Assembly: GCA_963820315.1 (NCBI GenBank)
Contig: CAWFZK010000008.1
Location: forward strand, 226,941-290,940
Length of the DNA: 64,000 nt
Origin: JACVRW01 sp963820315
Lineage (GTDB): Bacteria > Actinomycetota > Thermoleophilia > Solirubrobacterales > Thermoleophilaceae
Direction of reading: 5' to 3'
The notes beneath the pieces are model-generated. The model ran no database searches. It saw only the letters and a program-made list of their open reading frames with translations, and had not been told where the DNA came from. The translations under genes and the position numbers were made by a program. Shown in pieces: positions 9,160 through 17,717 of this stretch (the stretch's first letter is position 1; each line of letters begins with the position of its first letter).

Positions 9160-9819
9160 TCACTGGTCGCGGCTGCTCGGCTCCAGCACGAGCTGCTCGC
9201 CGCGGCGCAGGAAGCGCACGCTGAGAGCGAGCGCCCCGAGCATCGCCATCACCGCGAGCGTGACCTGGACGCTCAGCAGGCCCTCCTCGCTCCAGTAGAC
9301 GTCCTCGAGCTCGAGCAGGAGAGCGGACTCGTCGAGCGTCAGGCCGAGCCCGACCCCGAACGGCACCGCGAGGATCGGCTCGAGGCGCTCGTCCCGCGAC
9401 ACGATGCCAACCGCCCCGGCCGCGAACGCGAGCACGATCCCGGGCACGAAGTGGTGGATGTGGCGGCGACCCACCCGAACGTTCCTGAACGGCCCCACGC
9501 GCGGGCGCGCGCGCAGCAGGTAGGTGATCGTGCGGACCGTCAGGAAGGTCGCGGCGAACGAGGCGAGCAGGTTGAAGGTCGAGTTCTCACGAGTCGAGCC
9601 GCCGCGGTAGCCGACCCGCGCCACCTCAGCCGTCTCCGCCACCGCCTCCTCGGCGGCCAGCAGCAGGTCGTCCGTCTCGAGCGGAAGCGGCGCGCGTCCG
9701 CGCCGCCACACGCGGCCGACCTCCACGACGACCACCGCCGCGAACGTGACCGTGGCGAAGGTGCCGAGGGCGAGCGTGCCGCGCCCCGGCGCGAGCGGCC
9801 GCCGGCGACGCAACCTCAT
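9160..9819 (-). CDS. Hypothetical integral membrane protein with HIHHF motif
   Basis: It is 219 residues with one N-terminal hydrophobic segment (about 18-34), a second near 83-98, a segment at about 125-140 after the striking GRRHIHHFVPGIVLAF motif, one near 150-165, and a C-terminal one near 182-200. An acidic patch (LDESALLLELEDVYWSEEG) follows. Clustered histidines beside a membrane helix and a conserved-looking acidic loop could bind metal, but I recognise no named family. Its ATG overlaps the stop of the acyltransferase gene (ATGA), so it is translated with the nucleotide-sugar genes. Confidence 0.75.
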   Translation of the reverse strand: MRLRRRRPLAPGRGTLALGTFATVTFAAVVVVEVGRVWRRGRAPLPLETDDLLLAAEEAVAETAEVARVGYRGGSTRENSTFNLLASFAATFLTVRTITYLLRARPRVGPFRNVRVGRRHIHHFVPGIVLAFAAGAVGIVSRDERLEPILAVPFGVGLGLTLDESALLLELEDVYWSEEGLLSVQVTLAVMAMLGALALSVRFLRRGEQLVLEPSSRDQ

Positions 9820-10529
9820 GCGGTCAGGTGCTCCTCCGCCGGCACGTCCCGGACCACCCGCGCGGGAACCCCGATCACCACCGCTCCGGGCGCGACGTCG
9901 CGCGTGACAACAGCGCCCGCGCCCACGAACGCCTCCGCGCCCACCTCGATGCCAGGCAACAGCACCGCCCGCGCCCCGACCCGGCAGCCGCGCCTGAGCG
10001 TCGCCCCGCGCAGCTCCATGCCCTCCGGCCGGCGGCCGGCGGTCGGATCGTTCGTGAGCATCACGCCCGGCGCGATGAACACGTCGTCCTCCACGACCGA
10101 CCAGGCGGTCACGTAGGCGCCGGTCTGCATGCGGACGCGTGCGCCGACCCGGACGTCGTTCTCGACCGAGGCGGCGCGGCCGACGACGGTCTCGGCGCCG
10201 ATCGTGGTGCGCTCGCGGACGTGCGCCTGGTCGGCCACGACCGCGCGCTCGCCGATCTCCGCACCCGCCAGCACGACGGCGCCGGCGCCCACGGTCGCCC
10301 CGGCTCCGAGCACGGCAGGCGGCAGGTCGGCCCCGCTCGCAGAGCTCGTGTGCGGCCCGAGCGCCGCCGGCTTGCCGATCACGCAGCCGTCCTGGAGCAC
10401 CACACCCTCGCCGACGACGGTGCCGGCGTGCACGATCACGTGCCCACCCAACCGGGCGCTGTCGGGCAGGACCACGCCTTCGCCGAGCAGCAGTCCCGGG
10501 GCACGCTCGGAGCGCGACAGCGCGCTCAC
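9816..10529 (-). CDS. Left-handed beta-helix acyltransferase (sugar O/N-acyltransferase family)
   Basis: GTG 10529 overlaps the wecC stop (GTGA), giving 237 residues. The sequence is built of hexapeptide repeats (VIVHAGTVVGEGVVLQDGCV, VLGAGATVGAGAVVLAGAEI) through most of its length and ends with a VIGVPARVVRDV loop, typical of WbpD/NeuD-like LbH acyltransferases. It probably transfers an acetyl group to a nucleotide sugar or glycan. Context beside UDP-GlcNAc epimerase and dehydrogenase genes points to decorating or building a cell-surface uronic-acid polymer. The exact acceptor is unknown. Confidence 0.82.
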   Translation of the reverse strand: MSALSRSERAPGLLLGEGVVLPDSARLGGHVIVHAGTVVGEGVVLQDGCVIGKPAALGPHTSSASGADLPPAVLGAGATVGAGAVVLAGAEIGERAVVADQAHVRERTTIGAETVVGRAASVENDVRVGARVRMQTGAYVTAWSVVEDDVFIAPGVMLTNDPTAGRRPEGMELRGATLRRGCRVGARAVLLPGIEVGAEAFVGAGAVVTRDVAPGAVVIGVPARVVRDVPAEEHLTA

Positions 10530-11761
10530 AGCCGGACCAGGTTCGCCGCCTCGATGCCGCGCGTGACGCCGCGGAAGTCGACGACGAGCGGCGACTCGCG
10601 CACGACCCGCTCGAGGTCGAGGCCGGGGTGCGCGGTCACGATCACCGAGCAGTCGGGATCCTCGGGCCACTCCGAGACGAGCCCGTGGTCCGAGAGCTCG
10701 GGCACGAAGTCGTCGTGGTAGCTGAGCTCCGCGCCGCGATCGCGCAGGATCCGCATGATGCGCAGCGCCGGCGACTCGCGCAGATCGCCCACGCCCGGCT
10801 TGTAGGAGACGCCGAAGATCGCGATGCGCGACCCCCGCACCGCCTTCGAGTGGTCGTTGAGCGCCCGCGAGATGCGCTCGACGCAGAAGTACGGCATCGC
10901 CTGGTTGACCTCGCCGGCGAGCTCGACGAACTCGGTCTGCATGTCGAACTCGCGCGCCCGCCAGGACAGATAGAAGGGGTCGACCGGCAGGCAATGACCG
11001 CCCATGCCGGGACCCGGCTTGAAGGACATGAACCCGTAGGGCTTGGTGGCGGCCGCGTCGACGACCTCCCAGACGTCGATGCCCATGCGGTCGCAGAGCA
11101 CGGCGAGCTCGTTGACGAGCGCGATGTTCACCGAGCGGAAGATGTTCTCGAGCAGCTTGGTCAGCTCCGCGGCCTCCGGCGTCGACACCTCGACGACCTC
11201 GTCGCAGACGAGCCGGTACAGCTCGACCGCACGCTCCTGGCACTCCGGCGTCAGGCCGCCGACGACCTTGGGTGTGTTGCGCAGCGCGTAGTCGGTGCGG
11301 CCGGGGTCGATCCGCTCCGGGGAGTAGGCGGCGTAGAAGTCGCGCCCGGCGGCGAGGCCCGACTCCTCCAGCAGCGGTACGAAGCGCTCGCGCAATGTGC
11401 CGGGGTACGTGGTCGACTCGAGCACCACGAGCTGGCCCGCCTGCAGCACCTCGGCCAGCGCGCTGCCGCAGGCCACGAGCGGCTGCAGGTCGGGCTCGCG
11501 GTTGCGCGTGAGCGGGGTCGGAACGGCGACGATGACTGCCTCCGTCTGAGCGAGGTCGGCATAGCGCGTCGTCGGGCGCAGGCGCCCCGCGATGCCGGCC
11601 AGCACCTCGTCGGACACGTCCTCCACGTGCGAGCGGCCCGCGCTGAGCGCCTCGATCACGCGCGTGTCGCTATCGACCCCCACCACGTCGTGTCCGGCCT
11701 CGCAGAAGCCCACGGTGAGTGGGAGGCCGACGTAGCCGAGCCCGACAACCCCGATCCTCAT
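10526..11761 (-). CDS. wecC: Nucleotide-sugar dehydrogenase, probably UDP-ManNAc dehydrogenase
   Basis: ATG 11761 gives MRIGVVGLGYVGLPLTVGFC, the Rossmann NAD site of the UDP-glucose/GDP-mannose dehydrogenase family. The catalytic cysteine lies in GPGMGGHCLPVDPFYL. At 411 residues it is full length. It oxidises a UDP-sugar C6 alcohol to a uronic acid with two NAD+. Substrate assignment to UDP-ManNAc rests on the neighbouring wecB epimerase, whose stop overlaps this start (ATGA). UDP-GlcNAc or UDP-glucose remain possible. Confidence 0.85.
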   Translation of the reverse strand: MRIGVVGLGYVGLPLTVGFCEAGHDVVGVDSDTRVIEALSAGRSHVEDVSDEVLAGIAGRLRPTTRYADLAQTEAVIVAVPTPLTRNREPDLQPLVACGSALAEVLQAGQLVVLESTTYPGTLRERFVPLLEESGLAAGRDFYAAYSPERIDPGRTDYALRNTPKVVGGLTPECQERAVELYRLVCDEVVEVSTPEAAELTKLLENIFRSVNIALVNELAVLCDRMGIDVWEVVDAAATKPYGFMSFKPGPGMGGHCLPVDPFYLSWRAREFDMQTEFVELAGEVNQAMPYFCVERISRALNDHSKAVRGSRIAIFGVSYKPGVGDLRESPALRIMRILRDRGAELSYHDDFVPELSDHGLVSEWPEDPDCSVIVTAHPGLDLERVVRESPLVVDFRGVTRGIEAANLVRL

Positions 11762-12825
11762 AGGCGCGCAGTGTAGGCAGCGAGGACCTCGGCAACCCGC
11801 TCTGCGGCGTGGCCACCGCCGTAGAGCTCGGGTCGCTCGGCGGGCGGCCGCCGCCCAAGGGCGGCGAGCGCAGCGTCGGGGTCGAGGTCGACGAGCGTGT
11901 TCCAGCCCGACTCGACCGTCTCGACCCACTCGGTGCGATCGCGCAGGGTCACGCACGGAACACCGAGCAGATACGCCTCCTTCTGCACCCCGCCGGAGTC
12001 GGTCAGCACGGCGCGAGCGTGCCGGGCGAGCTCGAGGAAGTCGAGGTAGCCAAGCGGCGGGACCAGCGTGACACCGTCCAGGCGCTCCGTCAGCCCCGCG
12101 GCGTCGAGCCGTGCGCGTGTGCGCGGGTGGACCGGGAACACGACCGGTCGCGGCAGCCGCTCCAGCACGCGCACGAGCGCCTCCAGGCGCTCGCGGTCGT
12201 CGACGTTGCCGGCCCGGTGCGCGGTCACGACGAGATACGCACGCGGCTCGAGGGCGAGCTCGGCGAGGATGCGCGAGCGCTCGGCCGCCACGTCCTGGAA
12301 CGCGAGCGACACATCCGCCATCACGTCGCCGACCAGGTGCGCCTCGCCGGCGGCGCCCTCGCGCTCCAGATTCGCCATGGCGGTCGGCGTCGAGCAGAGC
12401 AGCAGGTCGCTCGCGTGGTCCGTGAGCACCCGGTTGAGCTCCTCGGGCATGGTGCGGTCGAACGAGCGCATGCCCGCCTCGACATGGCCGACCGGGATGC
12501 CCGCCTGCGCGGCTGCGAGCGCCCCTGCGAGCGTCGAGTTGGTGTCCCCGTAGACGAGCGCGAGCTGGGGCGCGATCTCCGCCAGCACCGGCTCGAGGCC
12601 GGCGAGGATGCGCGCCGTCTGAGCCGTGTTGGAGCCGGTCCCCGCGCCGAGCTCACGGGCGGGGCGCGGGACGTCGAGCTCCTCGAAGAACACCCGCGAG
12701 AGCTCGTCGTCGTAGTGCTGGCCGGTGTGGACGATGCGCTCGTCGAACGTCTCGCGCAGACGGCGCGAGACGGCGGCCGCCTTCACGAACTGCGGGCGGT
12801 TACCGATGATCGTGACGATTCGCAC
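11758..12825 (-). CDS. wecB: UDP-N-acetylglucosamine 2-epimerase (non-hydrolysing)
   Basis: I place the start at GTG 12825 (VRIVTIIGNRPQFVKAAAVS), the usual N-terminus of the family; the frame runs open to 12927 but those residues are not family-like. Conserved blocks are HTGQHYDDELS, VYGDTNSTLAGALAA, HVEAGMRSFDRTMPEELNR and LTDSGGVQKEAYLLGVP. At 355 residues it is typical. It interconverts UDP-GlcNAc and UDP-ManNAc, feeding the dehydrogenase downstream. It starts the wecB-wecC-acyltransferase-membrane protein-RDD operon. Confidence 0.93.
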   Translation of the reverse strand: MRIVTIIGNRPQFVKAAAVSRRLRETFDERIVHTGQHYDDELSRVFFEELDVPRPARELGAGTGSNTAQTARILAGLEPVLAEIAPQLALVYGDTNSTLAGALAAAQAGIPVGHVEAGMRSFDRTMPEELNRVLTDHASDLLLCSTPTAMANLEREGAAGEAHLVGDVMADVSLAFQDVAAERSRILAELALEPRAYLVVTAHRAGNVDDRERLEALVRVLERLPRPVVFPVHPRTRARLDAAGLTERLDGVTLVPPLGYLDFLELARHARAVLTDSGGVQKEAYLLGVPCVTLRDRTEWVETVESGWNTLVDLDPDAALAALGRRPPAERPELYGGGHAAERVAEVLAAYTARL

Positions 12826-12850
12826 GTGGAATGGTTCGGCGATCGGTCCT

Positions 12851-12985
12851 ATGATGTCCTGCGTGTTGGCCGCAAAGGTCGTGGGAGGCGCGGCGGGGGT
12901 GGTGAGCCTGGCGGCAGACGCCGTCAAGCACGTCGCCTGGTACCTGGCGCACCGGATCGACTCGCGTCCGCGCGAGCGTTCCTAG
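12851..12985 (+). CDS. Possible small protein divergent from wecB
   Basis: A 44-residue frame starts at tandem ATG codons (12851, 12854). It reads MMSCVLAAKVVGGAAGVVSL followed by AADAVKHVAWYLAHRIDS. The first half is a short hydrophobic stretch and the second an amphipathic helix, a pattern seen in small membrane-associated proteins. It occupies the gap between wecB and the convergent aminotransferase. There is no recognised family and only weak ribosome-site support. It could be a chance frame. Confidence 0.35.
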   Translation: MMSCVLAAKVVGGAAGVVSLAADAVKHVAWYLAHRIDSRPRERS

Positions 12986-12992
12986 CCGCCGG

Positions 12993-13808
12993 CTACGCCC
13001 CGGCAGCGAGCTCGTCCTCGACGCGCGCCCGGAACGCCTCCTGTGCCTCGCGCGTGCGCGGGCCCTCCGCGAGCTCGATCTCCTCGACGGCCGCGATCGA
13101 CTGCACCTCGCGCGTCGTCGAGGCAAGGAAGGCCTCGCTCGCCGAGCGCAGGTCGTCCATGGTGCAGGGCCGCTCCTCCACCACGACTAGGTCGAGCACT
13201 CGGGCGCGCGTGATCGAGGCGAGGATGTGCTCCGACAGCGGTGGCGTGAACAGCGTGCCCGACGAGTCCGCCCAGAAGAGCGACGACGTCGGCGCCTCCA
13301 GCACGCGCCCGTGCGGGGTCACGAGCAGGGCCTCGTCGAAGCCGCGCTCGCGCGCGAGCCGGCCGCACAGCATGTTGGCTCCGTACGAGAGCGACTTGAC
13401 GCCGTCCAGCACGCGCGTGGGGGCATACTCGACCACCCCCAGCCGGATCCGCTCGGGGGTCGGGGGCAGCGGCTCGGTCAGCAGCAGCCGGCGCCCTCCG
13501 CGGGTGAGCACCACACGCAGGCAGCCGTCGAACTCGCCGCCGCCGCGCTCGGCGAGCAGCTCCGGGATCTCGACCTCGAGCTCCGCGCGGAAGTACTCCG
13601 GCAGGCGCAGGTTCCCCGCCGAGCGCTCGAGCCGGTCGAGGTGGTCGACGAGCGCGTAGGGCCGGCCGTCGTAGATGCGAATGACCTCGAAGGCACCGTC
13701 GCCACGCAGCAGACCCTCGTCGGTGGCCGGGATCGTCGCCTCGTCGGCGGGCGTGATGCGACCGTCGACGCAGGCCAGCTCGGCGGTCGTCGTGGAAGGC
13801 TGGGACAT
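12993..13808 (-). CDS. Class IV PLP aminotransferase (BCAT / aminodeoxychorismate lyase family)
   Basis: ATG 13808 begins MSQPSTTTAELACVDGRITP. The fold-type IV features are DGLLRGDGAFE-like RGDGAFEVIRIYDGRP, the PLP lysine in GVKSLSYGANM, and the family motif FDEALLVTPHGRVLEAPTSS. It has 271 residues. It could be 4-amino-4-deoxychorismate lyase (folate), a D-amino-acid transaminase or a branched-chain aminotransferase; the sequence alone does not decide. The next gene, ccdA-like, is divergent with 76 bases between. Confidence 0.85.
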   Translation of the reverse strand: MSQPSTTTAELACVDGRITPADEATIPATDEGLLRGDGAFEVIRIYDGRPYALVDHLDRLERSAGNLRLPEYFRAELEVEIPELLAERGGGEFDGCLRVVLTRGGRRLLLTEPLPPTPERIRLGVVEYAPTRVLDGVKSLSYGANMLCGRLARERGFDEALLVTPHGRVLEAPTSSLFWADSSGTLFTPPLSEHILASITRARVLDLVVVEERPCTMDDLRSASEAFLASTTREVQSIAAVEEIELAEGPRTREAQEAFRARVEDELAAGA

Positions 13809-13884
13809 GGCGGTGATGATCGCAGAGGCGCGGCTGCGCCTCAGTTTGCAGAATCGTAAGGCGGGGTCGCCATAGTGCGTCACG

Positions 13885-15606
13885 ATGGCGCTGCTCGTGA
13901 TCTTCGCGGTGCTTGCGGGAGCCGGCACGGCGCTCACACCGTGCATCCTGCCGGTGCTGCCTGCGCTCCTGTCCGCAAGCGCCGCGGGCGGGCGCCGCCG
14001 GCCGCTCGGCGTGATCGTCGGGCTCGTAGCGACGCACACGCTGACGATCGTGGCGCTCGCCTCGGTGATCGACGGGGTCGGCCTGGCGGACGACTTCACG
14101 CGCACGCTGGCGGTGATCGTCCTCGCGCTGTTCGGCATCGCGTTGCTGTGGCCGCGGCTCGGGCTGCTCGTCGAGCGGGCGTTCGCGCCGTTGCAGCGGT
14201 TCGGCCCGCGCGACAAGGGCAACGGCTTCTGGACGGGCATCGTCGTGGGCGGCGCGCTCGGGTTCCTCTACGCGCCCTGCGCCGGCCCGATCCTCGCCGC
14301 GGTGATCTCGCTGTCGGCGACCCAGGGCGCATCGGGCGAGCTGGTGGTGGTCGCGCTCGCGTACGGCGCCGGCTCGGCGCTCGTCCTGCTGCTGATCGCC
14401 TTCGGCGGGCGCGCGCTCGTCGAGCGGATCCGGCGGGCCGGCCACGGACCGGCGGTCCAGCGGGCGCTCGGCGTGCTGCTGCTGGGAACCGCCGTGGCCA
14501 TGGCGGCCGAGCTCGACGTGCGCTTTCAGACCGTGCTCGCCAACGAGCTGCCGACCGTCTTCTCGAACCCCACCAGCGCGCTCGAGCGCAGCGACGCCGT
14601 CTCCCACCGCCTGGCGGATCTGCGCGGCCCGTCGCGCTTCCACGAGGCTGCCGCGGGCGCTGCGCTGCCCGTGCTCGGCCGCGCCCCCGACTTCACCGGC
14701 AACGACTCCTGGCTCAACACCCGCGGCGACCGTCCGCTGTCGCTGCGCGAGCTCCGCGGCCGCGTCGTGCTCGTCGACTTCTGGACCTACACCTGCATCA
14801 ACTGCCTGCGCACCTTCCCGGCGTTGCGCGCGTGGCAGGAGCGCTATTCCCGCGACGGCCTGGTCATCGTCGGCGTGCACACGCCGGAATTCGCGTTCGA
14901 GCGCCAGCGCGACAACGTGGCGCGTGCCGTCGAGGACAACGACCTGCGCTATCCGATCGCGCAGGACAACGAGTACGCGACCTGGAACGCGTGGGGAAAC
15001 CAGTACTGGCCCGCCAAGTACCTGGTCGACGCGCGCGGGCGCGTCCGCTACGCCCACTTCGGCGAGGGCGCCTACGGCGAGACGGAGCGGGCAATCAGGA
15101 CGCTGCTCGAGGAGGCGGGCGAGCGGCGCCTGCCCGCCGCCTCCGAGGTTCGGCCTGCGACCGCGGCACGGGGCGTCCAGACGCCCGAGACCTACCTCGG
15201 CACCCTGCGCGCTCGGGGCTTCGCCGGCAAGGCGCCGGAGAACGGCACGCGCCGCTACCCGGAGCCCGGCGACCTCTCACAGAGCCAATTCGCGCTCTCC
15301 GGCACGTGGGACGTGGACGGAGAGAGCGCGACCGCGGTGGAGGGCGCCGAGATCCACGCTCGTCCGGTCACACGCGAGGTCTACCTCGTGATGTCGTCGC
15401 GTGGCGGCGTGCCGCGGCGGGTGCACGTGCTGGTCGACGGCAAGCCGGTCCCGCCGCAAGCCGCCGGGCGGGACGTCAGCGCGGGTGCGGTCACGGTCGA
15501 CCGCCAGCGCCTGTACCGGCTCGTGTCGCTGCCGGAGCTCGGCGAGCACGAGCTCGAGCTGCGCGTGCCGGCGGGCGTGAGCGCCTACGCGTTCACGTTC
15601 GGCTGA
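13885..15606 (+). CDS. CcdA-thioredoxin fusion, DipZ-like thiol-disulfide transporter
   Basis: Residues 1-200 form the polytopic CcdA domain, with the cysteine in GTALTPCILPVLP and the partner in GFLYAPCAGPIL. After a linker (about 200-265) comes an extracytoplasmic thioredoxin/TlpA domain with active site TYTCINCLRTFP. The last 150 residues (SGTWDVDGESATA onward) are a beta-rich carbohydrate-binding-like domain, as in mycobacterial DipZ. The 573-residue length fits. It should carry electrons across the membrane to reduce exported thiol proteins, including c-type cytochromes such as the QcrC encoded at 30 kb. Confidence 0.9.
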   Translation: MALLVIFAVLAGAGTALTPCILPVLPALLSASAAGGRRRPLGVIVGLVATHTLTIVALASVIDGVGLADDFTRTLAVIVLALFGIALLWPRLGLLVERAFAPLQRFGPRDKGNGFWTGIVVGGALGFLYAPCAGPILAAVISLSATQGASGELVVVALAYGAGSALVLLLIAFGGRALVERIRRAGHGPAVQRALGVLLLGTAVAMAAELDVRFQTVLANELPTVFSNPTSALERSDAVSHRLADLRGPSRFHEAAAGAALPVLGRAPDFTGNDSWLNTRGDRPLSLRELRGRVVLVDFWTYTCINCLRTFPALRAWQERYSRDGLVIVGVHTPEFAFERQRDNVARAVEDNDLRYPIAQDNEYATWNAWGNQYWPAKYLVDARGRVRYAHFGEGAYGETERAIRTLLEEAGERRLPAASEVRPATAARGVQTPETYLGTLRARGFAGKAPENGTRRYPEPGDLSQSQFALSGTWDVDGESATAVEGAEIHARPVTREVYLVMSSRGGVPRRVHVLVDGKPVPPQAAGRDVSAGAVTVDRQRLYRLVSLPELGEHELELRVPAGVSAYAFTFG

Positions 15607-15652
15607 TCCGTCAGAAGCGGCGCGCGAACTGCTGCGGCCGTTAGCTCCCCGA

Positions 15653-16153
15653 ATGCGCGGGATACTTGGTGAAGCGATGCCGCAGAAGAACGGGGAGACA
15701 CTCAAGCGCGAGCCGAAGGCCCACGGCGGCTCCCAATCGGGAGTAGCGACGTCGGACGACAGCGTGGAGATCGTGCGCAAGGCCTGGGAGGCGTGGGAGC
15801 GCGGAGACATGGAGGCCGTGTTCGACTTCTATGACCCTGCCATTGAGTGGGACATGTCCGAGTCAGAGATCCCAGACATGGGCGTCTTTCGAGGACACGA
15901 GGGGGTGCGCAACTTCTTCCGCGAGTGGATGGCACCCTTCCACGACTACTACGCGCATGCAGAGGACTTCACGCTCGGCAGCGAGGGCGTGGTCGCACGA
16001 CTGAGGCAGGGCGGGCGCGGGAAGGAAAGCGGCGCTGACGTGGAGATGCCTCCCTTGTGGCAGCTCTACAGACTCCGGGCCGGCCGCGTCGTGCGTGTCG
16101 AGATCTACCGCGACGAGCAGCGCGCCCTGGAGGCCGCGGGGGTGCGGGAGTAG
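15653..16153 (+). CDS. SnoaL-like / ketosteroid-isomerase-fold protein
   Basis: The core from about residue 36 (DSVEIVRKAWEAWERGDMEAVFDFYDPAIEW) through VRNFFREW, the AEDFTLGSEGVVARLRQGGRGKESGADV sheet and RAGRVVRVEIYRDEQRALEAAG is a clear NTF2/SnoaL cone fold. The first 30 residues are Lys/Gly-rich; ATG 15653 or ATG 15677 may be the start. Such proteins range from isomerases and hydrolases to non-catalytic binders, so no reaction is assigned. It opens the accessory block. Confidence 0.75.
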   Translation: MRGILGEAMPQKNGETLKREPKAHGGSQSGVATSDDSVEIVRKAWEAWERGDMEAVFDFYDPAIEWDMSESEIPDMGVFRGHEGVRNFFREWMAPFHDYYAHAEDFTLGSEGVVARLRQGGRGKESGADVEMPPLWQLYRLRAGRVVRVEIYRDEQRALEAAGVRE

Positions 16154-16310
16154 GCGAAACTCGGGGGTGAGGTGGCGGTCGATGGTGCCGTGATGCTGGC
16201 CCATGCAGTGCTCTCGCGGCTCGTCCATCTCGTGAGCCTGCGACTCGTCGGGAAGGCTCTCGCATCCTCACGGAAGCGGCGCACCTCCGACAGACGAAGA
16301 GCGCTCCAAC

Positions 16311-16586
16311 GTCGGGAACGCTGACGATCGACTCCAGGTGCTCCACGATCTGCGGCACGGTGACCTGCTCGATCGGCGTCGGGTCGGCGTTGAGCGCCTC
16401 GACCTCGACCTCGACCTCGAAGCCGGGATACGCCGGCGCGAGCACGCGGTGGCCGCGCCCCTCGAACCTGGCGATCCAGTGCTCCCAAGAGCGCGGGGTC
16501 ACCAAGAACCCGTGGGTCAAGACGATGGTCTCGGCGGCAGTCGGTTCGGGGTCACGGCGTGGTCCCTTCTCGTGGGGGTTGCAATC
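16311..16586 (-). pseudogene. Alpha/beta-hydrolase N-terminal remnant
   Basis: Read on the minus strand, the frame gives ETIVLTHGFLVTPRSWEHW and GHRVLAPAYPGFEVEVE, then VTVPQIVEHLESIVSVPD, which is the N-terminal third of an alpha/beta hydrolase (oxyanion HG motif and first strands). After about 16311 the homology stops where the nucleophile-elbow GHSxGG should appear, and the frame continues into unrelated Arg-rich sequence. The catalytic Ser, Asp and His are absent, so this is a decayed or deletion-truncated gene. No start codon of quality is present upstream. Confidence 0.6.
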
Positions 16587-16720
16587 CGACTCCCGCGCCG
16601 AGGTGCGTTACATGGCTGGTCGAGCCCGCCGGCGCGCACGGGTCACGCCGCGTCACAATCCAGCACGCGCTGGCGGTCGCTGCCTACCAGGCAGCCCAAA
16701 GCCCTAGGAGGCCTGTACTC

Positions 16721-17344
16721 ATGGACATCACCATCATCGGCACCGGCAACATGGGCCGCGGCATCGCGACCCGCGCTCTTGCCGGAGGCCATTCCGTCAC
16801 GCTGCTCGGGACCGGGAGCGACAAGGCACAGGCGCTCGCGGACGAGCTGTCCGGCGAGGTGAGCGCCGGTGAGGTCGGCGACCCGCTCACCAGCGACGTG
16901 GTCGTGCTCGCCATCTGGTACGCCGCCGTCGACGATGTCCTCGGCCGCTACGGCGACCAGCTCGACGGCAAGGTCGTCGTCGACATCACGAACCCGATTG
17001 ACGTCGACGCGTTCGAGCCGCTCGACCTGGAGGCCGGGTCGGCGGCACAGGAGATCGCCGCCAAGGCACCTGGCGCGAAGGTCGTCAAGGCCTTCAACAC
17101 CACCTTCGCCGGGACGCTCGGCGAGGGCCAAGTGGCCGGACAGCCGCTCGACGTCCTCATTGCGTCGGACGCCGAGGATGCGAAGGAGACCGTCAGCCGG
17201 ATCGTCACCGATGGCGGCTTGCGACCCATCGACGCCGGGCCACTCCAGCGCGCCCGCGAGATCGAGGCGCTCGGCTACCTGCACATGGCCATCCAGCAGC
17301 CGCTCGGCACCGACTTCTCTACCACGGTCAAGTTTCTCTCCTAG
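16721..17344 (+). CDS. NADPH-dependent F420 reductase-like NAD(P)-binding protein
   Basis: ATG 16721 sits 8 bases after a perfect AGGAGG (about 16707). The N-terminal Rossmann motif DITIIGTGNMGRGIATRALA and the blocks LAIWYAAVDDVLGRYG, VVVDITNPIDVD and GAKVVKAFNTTFAGTL match the family containing Fno (F420H2:NADP oxidoreductase) and related NADP-binding reductases. It has 207 residues. It may shuttle hydride between NADPH and F420 or reduce another flavin-like cofactor. Actinobacteria commonly make F420, but no F420 biosynthesis gene lies here. Confidence 0.8.
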   Translation: MDITIIGTGNMGRGIATRALAGGHSVTLLGTGSDKAQALADELSGEVSAGEVGDPLTSDVVVLAIWYAAVDDVLGRYGDQLDGKVVVDITNPIDVDAFEPLDLEAGSAAQEIAAKAPGAKVVKAFNTTFAGTLGEGQVAGQPLDVLIASDAEDAKETVSRIVTDGGLRPIDAGPLQRAREIEALGYLHMAIQQPLGTDFSTTVKFLS

Positions 17345-17717
17345 CGGCAGAGAGCAGGAGGCCGCAGTCTGACCGGCCGAGCGGCCTACGCCGACGACAG
17401 CGAGTACGGAGCGGGCGCTCGTCGCGCGCTCGCTTGTGCTTTCGCCTGCTTGCGACGCTCTTGACCGGCTGCCAGCTCGCGCTCGCACAGGACGAATGCG
17501 AGTAGGCGCGGGAACATCGCGCGTCGCCGGTGGGACGGCGGCGCCCTATCGCGGGAAGCAGCAGCGCCGCCGAGGTCGCCCGCGCCTCGGTGCACGGAAG
17601 GCAGCCGCGCTGAGGGCGCACTCCGTACGGACCGAGCGGGCTGTATGGTCGCTGTCTCGGGTGGTCACGTAGTGTCGGGCCAGGGCACGGCCGCTGCTGG
17701 CTGGCCGGCGAAGGTCC
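17345..17717. other. 373-base stretch without a supportable gene
   Basis: Short frames on both strands here are Arg/Ala/Ser-rich and do not resemble any protein family. The longest minus-strand candidate (17386-17595) has no ribosome site. I see no terminator with a T-run, no tRNA and no repeat. It may hold the promoter of the downstream DedA gene and debris of decayed genes. Confidence 0.4.

Noticed and set aside
17386..17595. Minus-strand frame in the gap before the DedA gene
   Set aside because: Arg/Ala-rich composition, no ribosome site, no family resemblance; likely chance in GC-rich DNA.
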